In this document: one piece after another, positions 1 through 9,527 of the stretch
How positions within the stretch are numbered: the first letter of the stretch is position 1
Layout: every line of letters begins with the position of its first letter
Assembly: GCF_002993365.1 (NCBI RefSeq)
Contig: NZ_PVNP01000182.1
Coordinates: 1-64,000 of the forward strand
Length of the DNA: 64,000 nt
DNA from: Marisediminitalea alba
GTDB lineage: Bacteria > Pseudomonadota > Gammaproteobacteria > Enterobacterales > Alteromonadaceae
Reading direction: 5' to 3'
Made by a program: the position numbers and the translations under genes
The notes under the pieces: generated by a model
Told to the model about the DNA's origin: nothing
Seen by the model: the letters and a program-made list of their open reading frames with translations, nothing else
Databases searched by the model: none

Positions 1-380
1 AACTGCTGATAAACCTTTTCAAGATAGACCTGTGCACCGATCTGAATGTCCGTATCCGGCCATAGCCGCTGACATTCTTCTAACGCTTTACCGATGAGTT
101 GGTGCCCGTACTTTTTACCTCTGGTGTGCCCCGCGACAGCGACCCGGCCAATACTCACCTGCGGAAAGCTGACGCCGGGCGGTAATAGTCTGGCGTAAGC
201 CACCAGCTCGCTATTACTGGTACCCAACAGGTGATAAACCCCATTGATACGGTCTTTGTCGTCGAGTTCCGGGTAGGGGCAGTTTTGTTCCACAACAAAT
301 ACGTCGGTGCGTAATTTGAGTAATTCGTAGAGCTGGTCGGTAGTGAGCCCAGAGAAGGGTAACAAGCACCAGTTAAGCAT
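1..380 (-). CDS. elaA: ElaA-family GNAT N-acetyltransferase (3' end outside window)
   Basis: The first 126 codons of a GNAT acetyltransferase lie on the minus strand; the stop is beyond the window edge. The start ATG at 378-380 has a strong Shine-Dalgarno (GGAGGT, 5 nt upstream). The N-terminal region reads LRTDVFVVEQNCPYPELDD, typical of ElaA, where an Arg-x-Asp-Val-Phe segment precedes a Glu-Gln-Cys-Pro-Tyr motif. The acetyl-CoA-binding segment follows, with RVAV then a Gly-His-rich loop ending RGKKYGHQLI. Family members are cytoplasmic acetyltransferases of unknown physiological substrate. The family call is firm; the substrate is not known. Confidence 0.85.
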   Translation of the reverse strand, partial: MLNWCLLPFSGLTTDQLYELLKLRTDVFVVEQNCPYPELDDKDRINGVYHLLGTSNSELVAYARLLPPGVSFPQVSIGRVAVAGHTRGKKYGHQLIGKALEECQRLWPDTDIQIGAQVYLEKVYQQ

Positions 381-830
381 AAAGACCTCCGCGATAATGC
401 TGGCAGAGATGATTGCCGATCCCCCGGGTCATTGCAATGCGTTACGATGAATAAAGCGATTAATCCGCACTGTTTCAACAGGAAAAACCACACAATTATT
501 TAACATTTAAACGGTAGGAAAACTAAACTTATTAATAATTCGTAATTTATTAATTAAGATCAATAAACAACCACCTAATCACAAGGTGCTGTTTTATATA
601 AATTTATACTCTTTTTCGCCATTTAAAGCCAACCATACCCCGGGAATAATTCGTTAATGGTATGTTGACTGTAGTATTATCATACAATAGTATCAACACC
701 CCAAGAATAACAATGATAAAGAATTTAGATTTCGACCTGATTGAAGTCGATACCTTACAACGCGCCAGGATTTTCACAATTGGACGACATACCTGTGAAC
801 TGCGCATTCACATATATTTGGAGATAATAC
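381..830. other. AT-rich intergenic region between elaA and the TonB receptor
   Basis: This 450-bp gap is strongly AT-rich around 495-610 and holds no convincing gene. It carries the presumed divergent promoters of elaA and the receptor. A candidate receptor promoter lies at 665-693. A short open frame at 713-838 overlaps the receptor start by 8 nt but has no convincing ribosome binding site. A 6-bp inverted repeat (CATACC at 634-639, GGTATG at 659-664) sits just before the -35 element. Confidence 0.5.
665..693 (+). promoter_or_regulatory. candidate sigma-70 promoter of the TonB-dependent receptor
   Basis: TTGACT (665-670) and TAGTAT (688-693) are separated by 17 bp. The elements lie between short inverted arms GTTGA (664-668) and TCAAC (693-697), which could be an operator. 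It would give a leader of about 130 nt. This is a sequence match only. Confidence 0.4.
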
Positions 831-3500
831 ATGTTTAAACGTGCTCAACTTGCCAGCGCCGTTTTATTCGCACTTTCCGCACAGCCTCTGTATGCCCAGG
901 ACACCGACAGCATGCCCAGCGAGGACGAGGTTGAAGTTATTGATGTACGTGGGGTAAAGGCCAGCCTTAATTCCGCGCAAAACATGAAAATGAACGCTTC
1001 GAACATTTCTGACCTTATTGTTGCTCAGGATATCGGTAAGTTACCGGATAACAGCGTAGCCGCAGCACTGCAACGGGTAACCGGTATTCAGGTAGCACGT
1101 ACAAACGGCGAAGTTGCCCAGGTATTGATTCGTGGATTACCCGATGTCGTTACTACCATGAGCGGCCGTAATATCTTCACAACCACAGGTCGCTCTATTT
1201 CACTGGCCGATATTCCGGCTGACCTGGTTTACTCCGTTGATGTGAAAAAATCCATCAGCGCGGCAGATATCGAAGGCGGTATCGCCGGTAGTATCGACAT
1301 TCAGTTACGTCGTCCGTTTGATTTCGACGATGGCTTTTCAGCCGCGGGTAACCTGCGCTATGAATACAGCGATGAAGCTGAATCATGGAACCCGGTAGGT
1401 AGTATTACCATTAATAATAACTGGGAAAACAGCAACGGCCGCTTTGGTGCTATGCTCAGCGTTTCTCACCAGGACCGCGACTTCCAGGACCAGGTAAACT
1501 TTGTTACTGCGCCGTTTATCCTGCCAGACAGCGTGGTGAACAACCCGAATTCTGCGCCGCTTAATGTAGCCGGCGCGCCGGCAATGGCGCCAAACGTGAT
1601 TGGTGGCTACTTCCGCTACGGCGACCGTACGCGTGATTCATTCAATGCCAGCTTCCAGTGGGAGCCAAATAGCAACAGTTCATATTACCTGGACGTGTTC
1701 GGTGTTAATTACGAGCAAAACAGCCAGTTGAACTTCTGGGTACCGCTGCCAAGCTGGGGTGGCTGGGGCCAGGGCTACGTAGAGTCATATAAAGAAGGCT
1801 CTAACGTTGCGCAGTCCGTAGTTCGTCCGGATGCACCAGGCACTATCACCAGTAACCAGTCGTTCTTCAACGAATCTGACACCTACCAGTTTGCCCTGGG
1901 CGGTAAATGGTACTTCGATAATGTTACCGTTGAATCAGACCTGGCTTACACCGATACCGAAGCGAATAACCGTGGCTTTATTCTGGATTTAGCGTTCTTT
2001 GCTGACACTATTATCTATGACTTCGACAAGAACGGCGCAGGTATCTCCGACGTTCAGATCCTTAACAGCGACGGTCAGCCTTATGACATGACCGACCTTA
2101 GCCAATATTACCTGTGGACCAACTTCGATTCACGTGGTCACCAGGAAGGTGATGCTATCGACTGGACGCTCGATGCCAACATTGCGCTGGACTCCTGGAT
2201 CCACTCTGTAGACGTAGGCGTGCGGGTTAATAACCGCTCTGCTTTCAACCAGGAAGCCGATACCGCGGGCCGTGGTAATATCTCTGGCCGCGATATTCCA
2301 TTAACCGAATTCCCGGGCCTGGAGGACTACTCACCCAGCGGTTACATGAGTGACGTAACTAACCTCAACAATACCCAGTGGTTAACGCCAAATGCAGGCT
2401 ACCTGTTGAGCAACCGTGCCGACATCCGTGAAGCCATGGGTTACTCGCGTGCCGAGCCAGACTTCCTGCCAGCACGTTATTACGATAACACCGAGAAAAA
2501 CTACGCCATCTACGCGCAGGCTAACTTCAGCAATGAGTTTGGCGATATGCTGCTTGATGGCCAGGCGGGTTTCCGTGTAGTGCGTCTTGAATCTGAGCTG
2601 AACGGTAATAGCATTACCGACGGTGTAGTAGAGCCGATTACGGTTGATACGAGCGCTACCGAAGTACTGCCAGCGGTGAACCTGCGTTTACAGGTTACCG
2701 ATGAAGTCTTCCTGCGTGCGGCTTATGGTAAAACCATTAAGCGCCCTAACTTTGCCGACCTGAATCCAAGCGCGTCTTACTTCCTGCCTACCGAAACCGG
2801 TTCAATTGGTTACGGTAACGGCGGTAACCCCGAGCTGAGCGCGGTTGAGTCACAAAACTACGATTTAGCAGCAGAATGGTACTTTGGAGAAGCCAGCTCG
2901 TTAACCGGTACCTTGTTCTACCGTGATATCGACGGTTATGTGAAGTACGTAGCCAACGAAGAAATCGTTGATGGCCGTGACTTCTCTATTACCCGCCCGG
3001 TTAACTCCGGCGCCGGTTCACTGGAAGGGGTTGAACTTGCCTATACTCAGTTCTTTGAAAACCTGCCAGCAGTACTGGACGGTTTGGGTGTTCAGTTAAA
3101 TGCTACCTTCATGGACCACGAGGCAGAGAATGCGGAAGGTGTGATGGAACCATTACCAAACGTGTCTGATGAGTCTTACAACGCCATTTTGATGTATGAG
3201 CGTGAAGGTCTGAACGTTCGCTTAGCCTACAACTGGCGTAGTGAATGGTATGGTAGCTTTAACGAAGTAGGCGACCAGCCAGGTAGTTCAGTGGTTCACG
3301 ATCCAATCAGCTCTCTGGACTTCTCAATTAACTACGACGTAAACGAGAACCTGACAGTCAGCTTCGACGGTACCAACCTTACTGACGATGTGGCAAACGA
3401 CTATTTTGGTGGTGACTCATCTGAAGATGCCCGTTTGTACCCGCGTGATACCTATATCCGCGACCGTACATTTGCATTGGGTATTCGCTACAGAATGTAG
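831..3500 (+). CDS. TonB-dependent outer-membrane receptor (TIGR01782-like)
   Basis: An 889-residue outer-membrane receptor with a Sec signal peptide (cleavage after the PLYA motif near residue 22). A plug domain spans roughly residues 40-160 with the motif GKLPDNSVAAALQRVTGIQV, and a long beta-barrel fills the rest. The plug wording is typical of the TIGR01782 group that is expanded in Alteromonas, Xanthomonas and Caulobacter, where members import oligosaccharides or other large nutrients using TonB-ExbBD energy. The barrel ends in RTFALGIRYRM, so the last residue is Met rather than the usual Phe or Trp. No glycoside hydrolase, transporter or regulator lies beside it, so the substrate cannot be read from context. 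A rho-independent terminator follows at once, indicating a monocistronic unit. Confidence 0.9.
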   Translation: MFKRAQLASAVLFALSAQPLYAQDTDSMPSEDEVEVIDVRGVKASLNSAQNMKMNASNISDLIVAQDIGKLPDNSVAAALQRVTGIQVARTNGEVAQVLIRGLPDVVTTMSGRNIFTTTGRSISLADIPADLVYSVDVKKSISAADIEGGIAGSIDIQLRRPFDFDDGFSAAGNLRYEYSDEAESWNPVGSITINNNWENSNGRFGAMLSVSHQDRDFQDQVNFVTAPFILPDSVVNNPNSAPLNVAGAPAMAPNVIGGYFRYGDRTRDSFNASFQWEPNSNSSYYLDVFGVNYEQNSQLNFWVPLPSWGGWGQGYVESYKEGSNVAQSVVRPDAPGTITSNQSFFNESDTYQFALGGKWYFDNVTVESDLAYTDTEANNRGFILDLAFFADTIIYDFDKNGAGISDVQILNSDGQPYDMTDLSQYYLWTNFDSRGHQEGDAIDWTLDANIALDSWIHSVDVGVRVNNRSAFNQEADTAGRGNISGRDIPLTEFPGLEDYSPSGYMSDVTNLNNTQWLTPNAGYLLSNRADIREAMGYSRAEPDFLPARYYDNTEKNYAIYAQANFSNEFGDMLLDGQAGFRVVRLESELNGNSITDGVVEPITVDTSATEVLPAVNLRLQVTDEVFLRAAYGKTIKRPNFADLNPSASYFLPTETGSIGYGNGGNPELSAVESQNYDLAAEWYFGEASSLTGTLFYRDIDGYVKYVANEEIVDGRDFSITRPVNSGAGSLEGVELAYTQFFENLPAVLDGLGVQLNATFMDHEAENAEGVMEPLPNVSDESYNAILMYEREGLNVRLAYNWRSEWYGSFNEVGDQPGSSVVHDPISSLDFSINYDVNENLTVSFDGTNLTDDVANDYFGGDSSEDARLYPRDTYIRDRTFALGIRYRM

Positions 3501-3526
3501 TCAGTTCGCTTTGCAATCCCCCCTTT

Positions 3527-3557
3527 AAAACCCCGCTGACGCGGGGTTTTCTTTTTT
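3527..3557 (+). terminator. rho-independent terminator of the TonB receptor gene
   Basis: Hairpin AAAACCCCGC / GCGGGGTTTT (3527-3550) with a 4-nt TGAC loop, followed by CTTTTTT. It lies 27 nt past the receptor stop codon. Confidence 0.9.
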
Positions 3558-3714
3558 AATAGCACGGAAAATTCCGCCTCTTCAATTCAAAAAACAGCGG
3601 CTTGGGCTGTCATAGTACGAAAGTATTGTGGCTCAGCGCTTAAAAATCCGGTTGACTGACACAAAATGGCGCACGTCCACAAGACCATTTAAAAAATAAC
3701 AAGAAGTAGTTGCT

Positions 3715-5382
3715 ATGCAGTTAACCATAAAAAATAAACTCCGCGCGTTAGCAATTCTACCGGTCCTGTTTCTTAGTATTTTTCTACTCTTTTTAAATAA
3801 CTATGAAGCGGAATCACTGGTTGAATCGCAACTGCAAGAAACCCGCGAGCAACTACTGGAAGTTAAACACCAGGAACTCAGGCACTACATCGACCTGGCC
3901 CTCTCATCGGTAAGCGACCTAACGACAGATCCCGCCAACCGTGCAGAGGGGCTGGCTCGTTTGCGCCAACAGCAATTTGGCGACAACGGCTACTTTTTTG
4001 GCTACGACAGTCAGGGCATACGACACCTGCTGGGTAGCAGTGACAACGGCCTGGGAGAGAACTTCTGGGATCTTCAGGATAAAAAATCTCAGTACATTGT
4101 GCGCGACCTGGTCGCCACCGGTAAACAAACCAATGGTGGCTATTACGTTTATTATTTCCCGCGTCTGGGCGAGAGTACACCGCTGCCCAAACTGTCCTAT
4201 GTTCGCTACATTCCGGCCTGGGATCTGGTCATTGGTGCCGGTTTTTACATTGATGATATCGATAATTACATCAGTACCTTAAGGGAAGAAGCCAGCGAAG
4301 CTCGTCAGGACACTTTCATTCTGACTCTGGTGATTACGGTAGTGATTTTACTGATTGCGGTTGGCACGTCGTTTTTAATTTCCCGAGGGATCCTGCAGCG
4401 TCTGCTATCGTTGAGTAATTCATTTCACGAACTCACGCAGGGCGATGGCGATCTGACTCAGCGTGTTAACGACGGTGGTAACGACGAAGTCAGCGGGCTG
4501 GCGCGTAACTTTAACGGCTTTGCTTCACGCATCCATCAGTTAATCAGCCAGGTAGCGTCACAGAGCGAATCCGCGTATCAGTCGACCACTGCCATCAGCA
4601 GCGATACCAAACACGCCGGTGCACAACTGCGTAAAGGCCAGCAAAGCAGCCACACGGTATCGGGCTTTGTTGGCGATTTGGTGGTCTCAGCCAGAGAAAT
4701 TGCAACCAATGCTACGCAAACCGCTAATGCGGCGAGCCAGGTGAAAAGCCACTGTGATGAAGCCAATCGCTCTATCGATGAAACCGTACAGGTGATGAGT
4801 GGCCTTGAGTCTGAAATTTCCATATCTGCCGAGCAAATCGCCACGCTACAAAAAGACGTAGTGGAAATAGGTAAAGTACTGGCGGTGATTAATGGGATTG
4901 CCGACCAAACCAACCTGCTGGCCTTAAATGCGGCGATTGAAGCGGCCCGCGCCGGCGAACAGGGCAGGGGCTTTGCGGTGGTAGCCGACGAAGTACGCGA
5001 ACTGGCACAACGCACCCAGGGCAGCACCGAAGTAATAAGTCACACCATCACTCGCCTTGAGCAATCGGCAGCTAATGCGGTAGAAACCATGACTGTAAGC
5101 AGCGCCAAAAGTGTTCAGGCCAGTCAGGTAACCCAACAATCACAACAAGCACTTAGCCAGGTGAATACCGCACTGGCAACCATTAACGCGATGAGTGATT
5201 CAACTGCAGCTGAAACAGAGAGTCAGGTAGCTTTGGGCGATCAGTTGCAACATCACGTTCGAGATCTGGTTACTACGCTTCAAGACATTGTAGAACGTTC
5301 TGAGGTGAGTCAGCAGACGGCTGATAAGCTGGCCGGCCAGATGCAGTCATTGCGCCACCTCATGGCACAGTTTGTTATTTAG
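3715..5382 (+). CDS. methyl-accepting chemotaxis protein with a Cache sensor
   Basis: A 555-residue transmembrane chemoreceptor. Transmembrane helix 1 spans about residues 10-28. A periplasmic single-Cache domain follows (about 35-190) with [10 protein letters not shown] and later [15 protein letters not shown], the sCache_2 signature. Transmembrane helix 2 is at about 198-222, then HAMP (about 223-280), then a cytoplasmic signalling domain whose hairpin tip reads [20 protein letters not shown] (about 389-408). It would pass ligand binding to CheA/CheW. sCache_2 receptors often sense small organic acids, but the ligand here is unknown. No che genes are near. The stop overlaps the stop of the convergent DUF1439 gene by 8 nt. 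Confidence 0.93.
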   Translation: MQLTIKNKLRALAILPVLFLSIFLLFLNNYEAESLVESQLQETREQLLEVKHQELRHYIDLALSSVSDLTTDPANRAEGLARLRQQQFGDNGYFFGYDSQGIRHLLGSSDNGLGENFWDLQDKKSQYIVRDLVATGKQTNGGYYVYYFPRLGESTPLPKLSYVRYIPAWDLVIGAGFYIDDIDNYISTLREEASEARQDTFILTLVITVVILLIAVGTSFLISRGILQRLLSLSNSFHELTQGDGDLTQRVNDGGNDEVSGLARNFNGFASRIHQLISQVASQSESAYQSTTAISSDTKHAGAQLRKGQQSSHTVSGFVGDLVVSAREIATNATQTANAASQVKSHCDEANRSIDETVQVMSGLESEISISAEQIATLQKDVVEIGKVLAVINGIADQTNLLALNAAIEAARAGEQGRGFAVVADEVRELAQRTQGSTEVISHTITRLEQSAANAVETMTVSSAKSVQASQVTQQSQQALSQVNTALATINAMSDSTAAETESQVALGDQLQHHVRDLVTTLQDIVERSEVSQQTADKLAGQMQSLRHLMAQFVI

Positions 5383-5953
5383 TTGCTTGGTTAAATTGCG
5401 GCAAAAAGGTGATTTTGCCAGGCACGATCTCCATGTTTAACGGCACATTACCAAGCCATGCCAGACCACCTTTTGTCGTATCAATCTGATAAACCGGATG
5501 CGTAGCCAGGTAACTGTTAAATAACCCCATATAACGGTCTGCCAGCGGAGTCAGGTTACCCTTAAAACCCGCCGCATCTATCTCACTGCGGGTCAGTGTC
5601 AGCGAGCGCACATACAGGGCTTTTTCCTGCTGGTTGTAATACGGCTCACCTTCCAGCCCCAGTTTGACCTTAGCCGGGTAACGCAACCCAAACACTGACA
5701 CACTGGCAATGGCGTCTGCCCGCAGCGCAACCACTGAACGATTATCCTGCCCTACTATCACCTCCAGCGATGACACACTAAGCATAACTGGTATGCCCGC
5801 TACTGAGGTTTTCTGGCTTAGCTGGTCGAGGTGCTCTAACAAACCTTGCTCAATGTCATGCTCAGTGACTGTATAGGAGGCAATGGAAGAAAGAGTGCTA
5901 CAGGCGCAGATAAGGCCAAGCAGCATAGCAAGAATAAAGCTTCTTAATAACAT
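5375..5953 (-). CDS. DUF1439 (YceB-like) lipoprotein
   Basis: About 192 residues from the ATG at 5951-5953. This start is preferred because it begins a lipoprotein signal peptide ([18 protein letters not shown]) with a usable lipobox ending at Cys18; an upstream TTG at 6001 would spoil the signal. The mature part resembles the DUF1439 family of periplasmic or outer-membrane lipoproteins (E. coli YceB), which have a lipid-binding-like fold and no firm function. The 3' end overlaps the convergent chemoreceptor by 8 nt. Confidence 0.75.
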   Translation of the reverse strand: MLLRSFILAMLLGLICACSTLSSIASYTVTEHDIEQGLLEHLDQLSQKTSVAGIPVMLSVSSLEVIVGQDNRSVVALRADAIASVSVFGLRYPAKVKLGLEGEPYYNQQEKALYVRSLTLTRSEIDAAGFKGNLTPLADRYMGLFNSYLATHPVYQIDTTKGGLAWLGNVPLNMEIVPGKITFLPQFNQATK

Positions 5954-6026
5954 GCAGGGTACCGGATGAGTTTCAACCCGGTTAATCCTACACCAAAACA
6001 ACTAAACAAAGCGCTTTTTATGGTTT

Positions 6027-6052
6027 AAGGCCCACACGCTGGTGGGCCTTTT
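6027..6052. terminator. hairpin terminator between convergent or tandem units
   Basis: AAGGCCCAC (6027-6035) pairs with GTGGGCCTT (6042-6050) around a 6-nt loop. The T-run lies on the plus side (TTTTCCTT), yet the nearest gene end is that of the minus-strand phosphate-binding-like gene at 6077. It may work in both directions or act mainly as an RNA-stabilising hairpin. Confidence 0.65.
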
Positions 6053-6076
6053 CCTTCTATATGTCAATTCACCGGA

Positions 6077-6487
6077 CTACAGGGTAAATAACACCTTTAC
6101 CGAATCATTAACCGCTGCCGCATCGACAAAACCAATGGCATCGGCTGAGCCACTCACCGTACTGAGTACCTCAGCATCGCTGCCCAGCTCTTTTGGCGGC
6201 CGGCCACCACCAGTAAATGCAAGTTTGGCCCAGTAAGCTTTATATTGCGACGCGTTTCGCGATAGCACTTTGTCTATAAACTCTTCCGCCACAGCCCCTT
6301 TTTGCATAAAAGGGGTGAGCGATTTGTCTTTACCCAGGAAAATCTGCGCCACTTTACTTTGGTCTGGCATCTCAGCGCTTGAGGAATTAACCACCACAGC
6401 AACATCAGCAACCACGCTGGTCGATATTGTCATCATGGCGGTTACCAGTACCAGTGTTAATTTATTAAGCATTAATCGTTGTTTCAT
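6077..6487 (-). CDS. short phosphate ABC transporter substrate-binding-like periplasmic protein
   Basis: A 136-residue exported protein starting at the ATG at 6485-6487, which has AAGGAGT 8 nt upstream; an in-frame GTG lies two codons earlier. An N-terminal signal peptide ends near VVADVAVVVNSS. The rest resembles one lobe of PstS-type periplasmic binding proteins (YWAKLAFTGGGRPPKELGSD, then GSADAIGFVDAAAV). It is far shorter than PstS (about 320 residues), but intact short proteins of this type are common in marine gammaproteobacteria. It follows the porin gene with its Shine-Dalgarno beside the porin stop codon, so the two are translated from one operon together with the upstream chemoreceptor. 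Phosphate or another oxyanion as ligand is only an inference. Confidence 0.75.
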   Translation of the reverse strand: MKQRLMLNKLTLVLVTAMMTISTSVVADVAVVVNSSSAEMPDQSKVAQIFLGKDKSLTPFMQKGAVAEEFIDKVLSRNASQYKAYWAKLAFTGGGRPPKELGSDAEVLSTVSGSADAIGFVDAAAVNDSVKVLFTL

Positions 6488-6499
6488 CACCACGACTCC

Positions 6500-7621
6500 T
6501 TAAAAGACTGTGACTAAAGCAGTCTGGATTACACCCTGATTACCCGCACCTTCAAAATCCACATTGGTGTATTCAACTTTGAGAGCAACAGATGGATGAA
6601 AATCCCACCTTACGCCAACGGAATAAAAAGGCCGGGTGTAAGTATTGTTGTCGATTACAGTCTGAGTTGCACCTATCAGGGCATCGAGCTCGGCACTCGC
6701 GCCGAGAGGTACCTGCTTAAAGCTTTCGTCATAAGCTTCCACCTTATCCTCGCCAACGGTTGCGTGAATCTGTGCAGAACCAAACCGTTTACCCACTGAG
6801 ACCATCCATGGCGTGTAATCGCCGATCAAACCGTTATCCAGTGATGACGGAATATACTCAGCCACAAAAAGCCAGTCCTGATTATCAAAAATCACGCCGA
6901 CCTCAAGACCACTGTAATCATCCTCATTGACATCAAGATCACTACCTACCTGCGGGAAAGGGGTGGCGGACCAGGCATCAACCAGCGGTCCAAGGCCAAG
7001 TTCACCGGTGATCTCAAATTGGGTATAGCTGCTGCGAAATGTCCACCAGCCATAATTTACGCTCGCCACTGCACTGATAATGTTATTGATCTCATAGGAG
7101 TTAGCGCCGGCTTCAAAGTCCTCCTGACCGTAATACAACCGCAAGTCCAGATTCGCATCACCAACAGTGAAATTATGGATTGAGGCGATACCATCGATAG
7201 AGTCAAAAGGGGCTTTGTAGACTTCAGAAGGCGGTGAAATCCAGTGATAAGCATAAGACACATCCAGATAATCGGAGTACAGGTAGAGCGGAATACGCTG
7301 CCTTCCGGCCTGAATACGCCAATTCGAGTCAAGCTCATAAGACAGGTAAGCCCAGGTGAATTCAGGCTCCCAGTCATCACTTCCTCGCGCTCTGACCTGA
7401 ACCGTTGCAGTTAATCCGTCAGTGAGATCCGAATAAGCCTGAAGGGCAAAAAATGAGCCTTGCTTAAATTCAATGTCGTCGGTGTAGCCACGAACTGTTA
7501 CCTCATCGTCAGTCGCTATTCCGCCGACAACACTACCAAATCCACTGAAATTAATTTCGGCATTCGCGCTGTGCGTTACACCAAGAAGTGAAACGGCTAC
7601 AGCTATCAGTTGTTTTTTCAT
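6500..7621 (-). CDS. outer-membrane porin-like beta-barrel protein
   Basis: A 373-residue outer-membrane protein: a signal peptide (MKKQLIAVAVSLLGVTHSANA) then repeated amphipathic strands with alternating aromatic residues, such as FRSSYTQFEITGEL and VALKVEYTNVDFEGAG, ending in ALVTVF with a C-terminal Phe as in barrel proteins. It resembles general porins of Alteromonadales that travel with a short phosphate-binding-like gene. It lies between the chemoreceptor (105 bp upstream) and the binding-protein gene (12 nt downstream) in one apparent operon. The solute is unknown. Confidence 0.8.
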   Translation of the reverse strand: MKKQLIAVAVSLLGVTHSANAEINFSGFGSVVGGIATDDEVTVRGYTDDIEFKQGSFFALQAYSDLTDGLTATVQVRARGSDDWEPEFTWAYLSYELDSNWRIQAGRQRIPLYLYSDYLDVSYAYHWISPPSEVYKAPFDSIDGIASIHNFTVGDANLDLRLYYGQEDFEAGANSYEINNIISAVASVNYGWWTFRSSYTQFEITGELGLGPLVDAWSATPFPQVGSDLDVNEDDYSGLEVGVIFDNQDWLFVAEYIPSSLDNGLIGDYTPWMVSVGKRFGSAQIHATVGEDKVEAYDESFKQVPLGASAELDALIGATQTVIDNNTYTRPFYSVGVRWDFHPSVALKVEYTNVDFEGAGNQGVIQTALVTVF

Positions 7622-7648
7622 AGTATTTTCCAGGTAAATGAATAACCA

Positions 7649-7664
7649 GCCATCTCACGATGGC
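7649..7664. other. small hairpin between chemoreceptor and porin genes
   Basis: GCCATC (7649-7654) and GATGGC (7659-7664) form a 6-bp stem with a 4-nt loop in the 105-bp gap of the operon. There is no T-run, so it is not a full terminator. It could tune the ratio of porin to receptor mRNA. Confidence 0.35.
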
Positions 7665-7726
7665 AGACCAATTTATCAAGTCCCGTTATCCCCGGGCTTT
7701 TAAATCAAACTGTTACGTGATGAATG

Positions 7727-9355
7727 TCAGACCCTGAACTGGCGGGCGATATTTTCCAGATTCTTGGCCAGACCAGCCAGTTCGGTGCTTGCAGAAGCAA
7801 GTCGATCGGAATTCTGCGAGGTTTCATCCGTGCGGGCATATATCTCGTCCACAAACCCAACGATTTGCCGTGCAACCGCCTGCTGATCATCCGTCGAACT
7901 GGCAATCTGGCCATTCATGGCGCTGATTCGGTTGATCGTTTCGGCAATAACAACCAGGCTGTCACCGGCTTTATTAGCTTCCGCAACACTCCCCTCAGCC
8001 TGAGACGTACCGCTGGACATCACGGAAACAGCCTGATGGGCAGCGGTTTGTAAACGTTCGATAGTTTGTTGAATTTGTTCTGTTGATTGTTGAGTTCTTG
8101 AGGCCAGAGTGCGCACTTCATCGGCCACCACAGCAAAGCCGCGGCCCTGCTCACCGGCCCGGGCGGCTTCGATGGCTGCATTGAGTGCCAGTAAGTTGGT
8201 TTGCTCGGCAATGCCTTTGATAACATCGAGCACCACACCCACCTGATTAGAGTCATTTTCGAGCTTTCTGATTACTTCAGCTGTTTCTTCCACATTCTGA
8301 GCTAAAGCCTGAATATTGGTGACCGTACTGTTGACCACTTGTTGACCGTTGCTAGAGGCAGATGAAGCCTCATCTGCGGCCCTGGCAGCTTCTGCGGCAC
8401 TCTCGGCCACCGCAATCACCGAGTGATTCATGTTATCAACAGCCTGCTTAGCATGGACGGCAGCGCCCTGTTGCTGACTAATATTCTGATTAGTTGTATC
8501 GGTTAGCTGATTCAGGTTTTGAGCAAGATCAGACAGGGGCAGGGTGGTATCAACAATGTCTTTTACCACGCGCTGGAGTTTTTCCATAAAGCGGTTGAAG
8601 TATTTCACCAAATCGCCCACTTCATCCTGCGCGTTAGTCTGAATACGAATGGTCAGATCGCCGTCTTCCTCAGCGATGTCACGCAAAGATTTAACCACCC
8701 GGGTTAAATTACCGGTAATGGTTTTGGTAACCGGGATGGCCGTACCAAATAATACCAGGGTGGTTAACACCCCCATCAGAAGCCCCAGCCAAAACAGGAA
8801 ATCCTGAGCACTGTTGTATTGCTCAAAAGCCTTTTCAAAAGTTTGCTGCCGGCTACTTTTAAATCCATTGAGCTGATTTATCGCCTCGTCGTAGCGGCTA
8901 TTCATGGTTTCGAGCTGGTCACCGAGGGTGGCAAAGTCCGCAGTGTTGTCCAGAATGGAACTGGTCAGCGATAAAGCCATGTCGCTGTAGGCATTAAAGG
9001 TATTAAGAATCGTATTAATGTCGCCGGATAATTCCGGTGCAATCCGGCTTATGGAGGTCAGATCGGCTCTCACCACGTCCGCTTTCTGCCTGGCTGTATC
9101 CACACCCTCTGTGTCACCAGTGGTCACCGATGAAGCAAGTATGTCGCGGACCTTTTCCATGTTAGTTAACGCTGAGGTACTTAATTGCAGCGCAGGAAAG
9201 TCAATGTTTTGGGCGGTCTCAAGCTCGCTGGCATTTTGTGCAGAAACAACACTGTTGATAATCACAAAAATTGCAAAACTGAGGGTACCAATGATCGGGA
9301 TAAGGAGAATTTTTTGCCCGACAGTCAGCCTCAAAAGTAAGTTCATCAACGCCAT
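7727..9355 (-). CDS. methyl-accepting chemotaxis protein (helical-bundle sensor)
   Basis: A 542-residue chemoreceptor. Transmembrane helix 1 is near residues 14-37. A periplasmic, all-helical region (about 38-185) rich in Asn, Ser and Leu suggests a four-helix-bundle type ligand domain. Transmembrane helix 2 is near 188-210, followed by HAMP and the signalling domain with tip [20 protein letters not shown]. There are two close in-frame ATGs (9355 and 9346); the first has GGAG only 2 nt away, the second 11 nt, so the start is uncertain by three residues. As first gene of a unit with a porin and a small binding protein, it may sense the ligand those proteins carry. Confidence 0.9.
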   Translation of the reverse strand: MALMNLLLRLTVGQKILLIPIIGTLSFAIFVIINSVVSAQNASELETAQNIDFPALQLSTSALTNMEKVRDILASSVTTGDTEGVDTARQKADVVRADLTSISRIAPELSGDINTILNTFNAYSDMALSLTSSILDNTADFATLGDQLETMNSRYDEAINQLNGFKSSRQQTFEKAFEQYNSAQDFLFWLGLLMGVLTTLVLFGTAIPVTKTITGNLTRVVKSLRDIAEEDGDLTIRIQTNAQDEVGDLVKYFNRFMEKLQRVVKDIVDTTLPLSDLAQNLNQLTDTTNQNISQQQGAAVHAKQAVDNMNHSVIAVAESAAEAARAADEASSASSNGQQVVNSTVTNIQALAQNVEETAEVIRKLENDSNQVGVVLDVIKGIAEQTNLLALNAAIEAARAGEQGRGFAVVADEVRTLASRTQQSTEQIQQTIERLQTAAHQAVSVMSSGTSQAEGSVAEANKAGDSLVVIAETINRISAMNGQIASSTDDQQAVARQIVGFVDEIYARTDETSQNSDRLASASTELAGLAKNLENIARQFRV

Positions 9356-9527
9356 AGCTCCAGAGAATTGAATACAACAAGACGGCCAAAATCGCCGCGC
9401 CTATATCATGAAAGTAGTCGACGCCCCCTTATTTGCAAGTAAACAGCACGACGTTTATATTGAAAACAGCGTCTTATGTGCTCAAAGAGGTCATCATCGG
9501 GAGCAAAACCACAACAAGGGAGACATT

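Noticed and set aside
604..807. A 67-codon minus-strand frame before the TonB receptor
   Set aside because: It runs antisense to the receptor promoter in AT-rich DNA, with no ribosome site or recognisable domain.
2126..2141. CACGTG in the TonB receptor as a parS site
   Set aside because: Only the central hexamer matches; the outer TGTT and AACA arms are absent.
4578..5139. Open frames antisense to the first chemoreceptor gene
   Set aside because: They follow from its Ala/Thr/Ser-rich coding sequence; the plus-strand product is unambiguous.
6077..6487. The short PstS-like gene as a truncated pseudogene
   Set aside because: It has a signal peptide, a good ribosome site, an intact frame and operon position; short proteins of this type are a known group.
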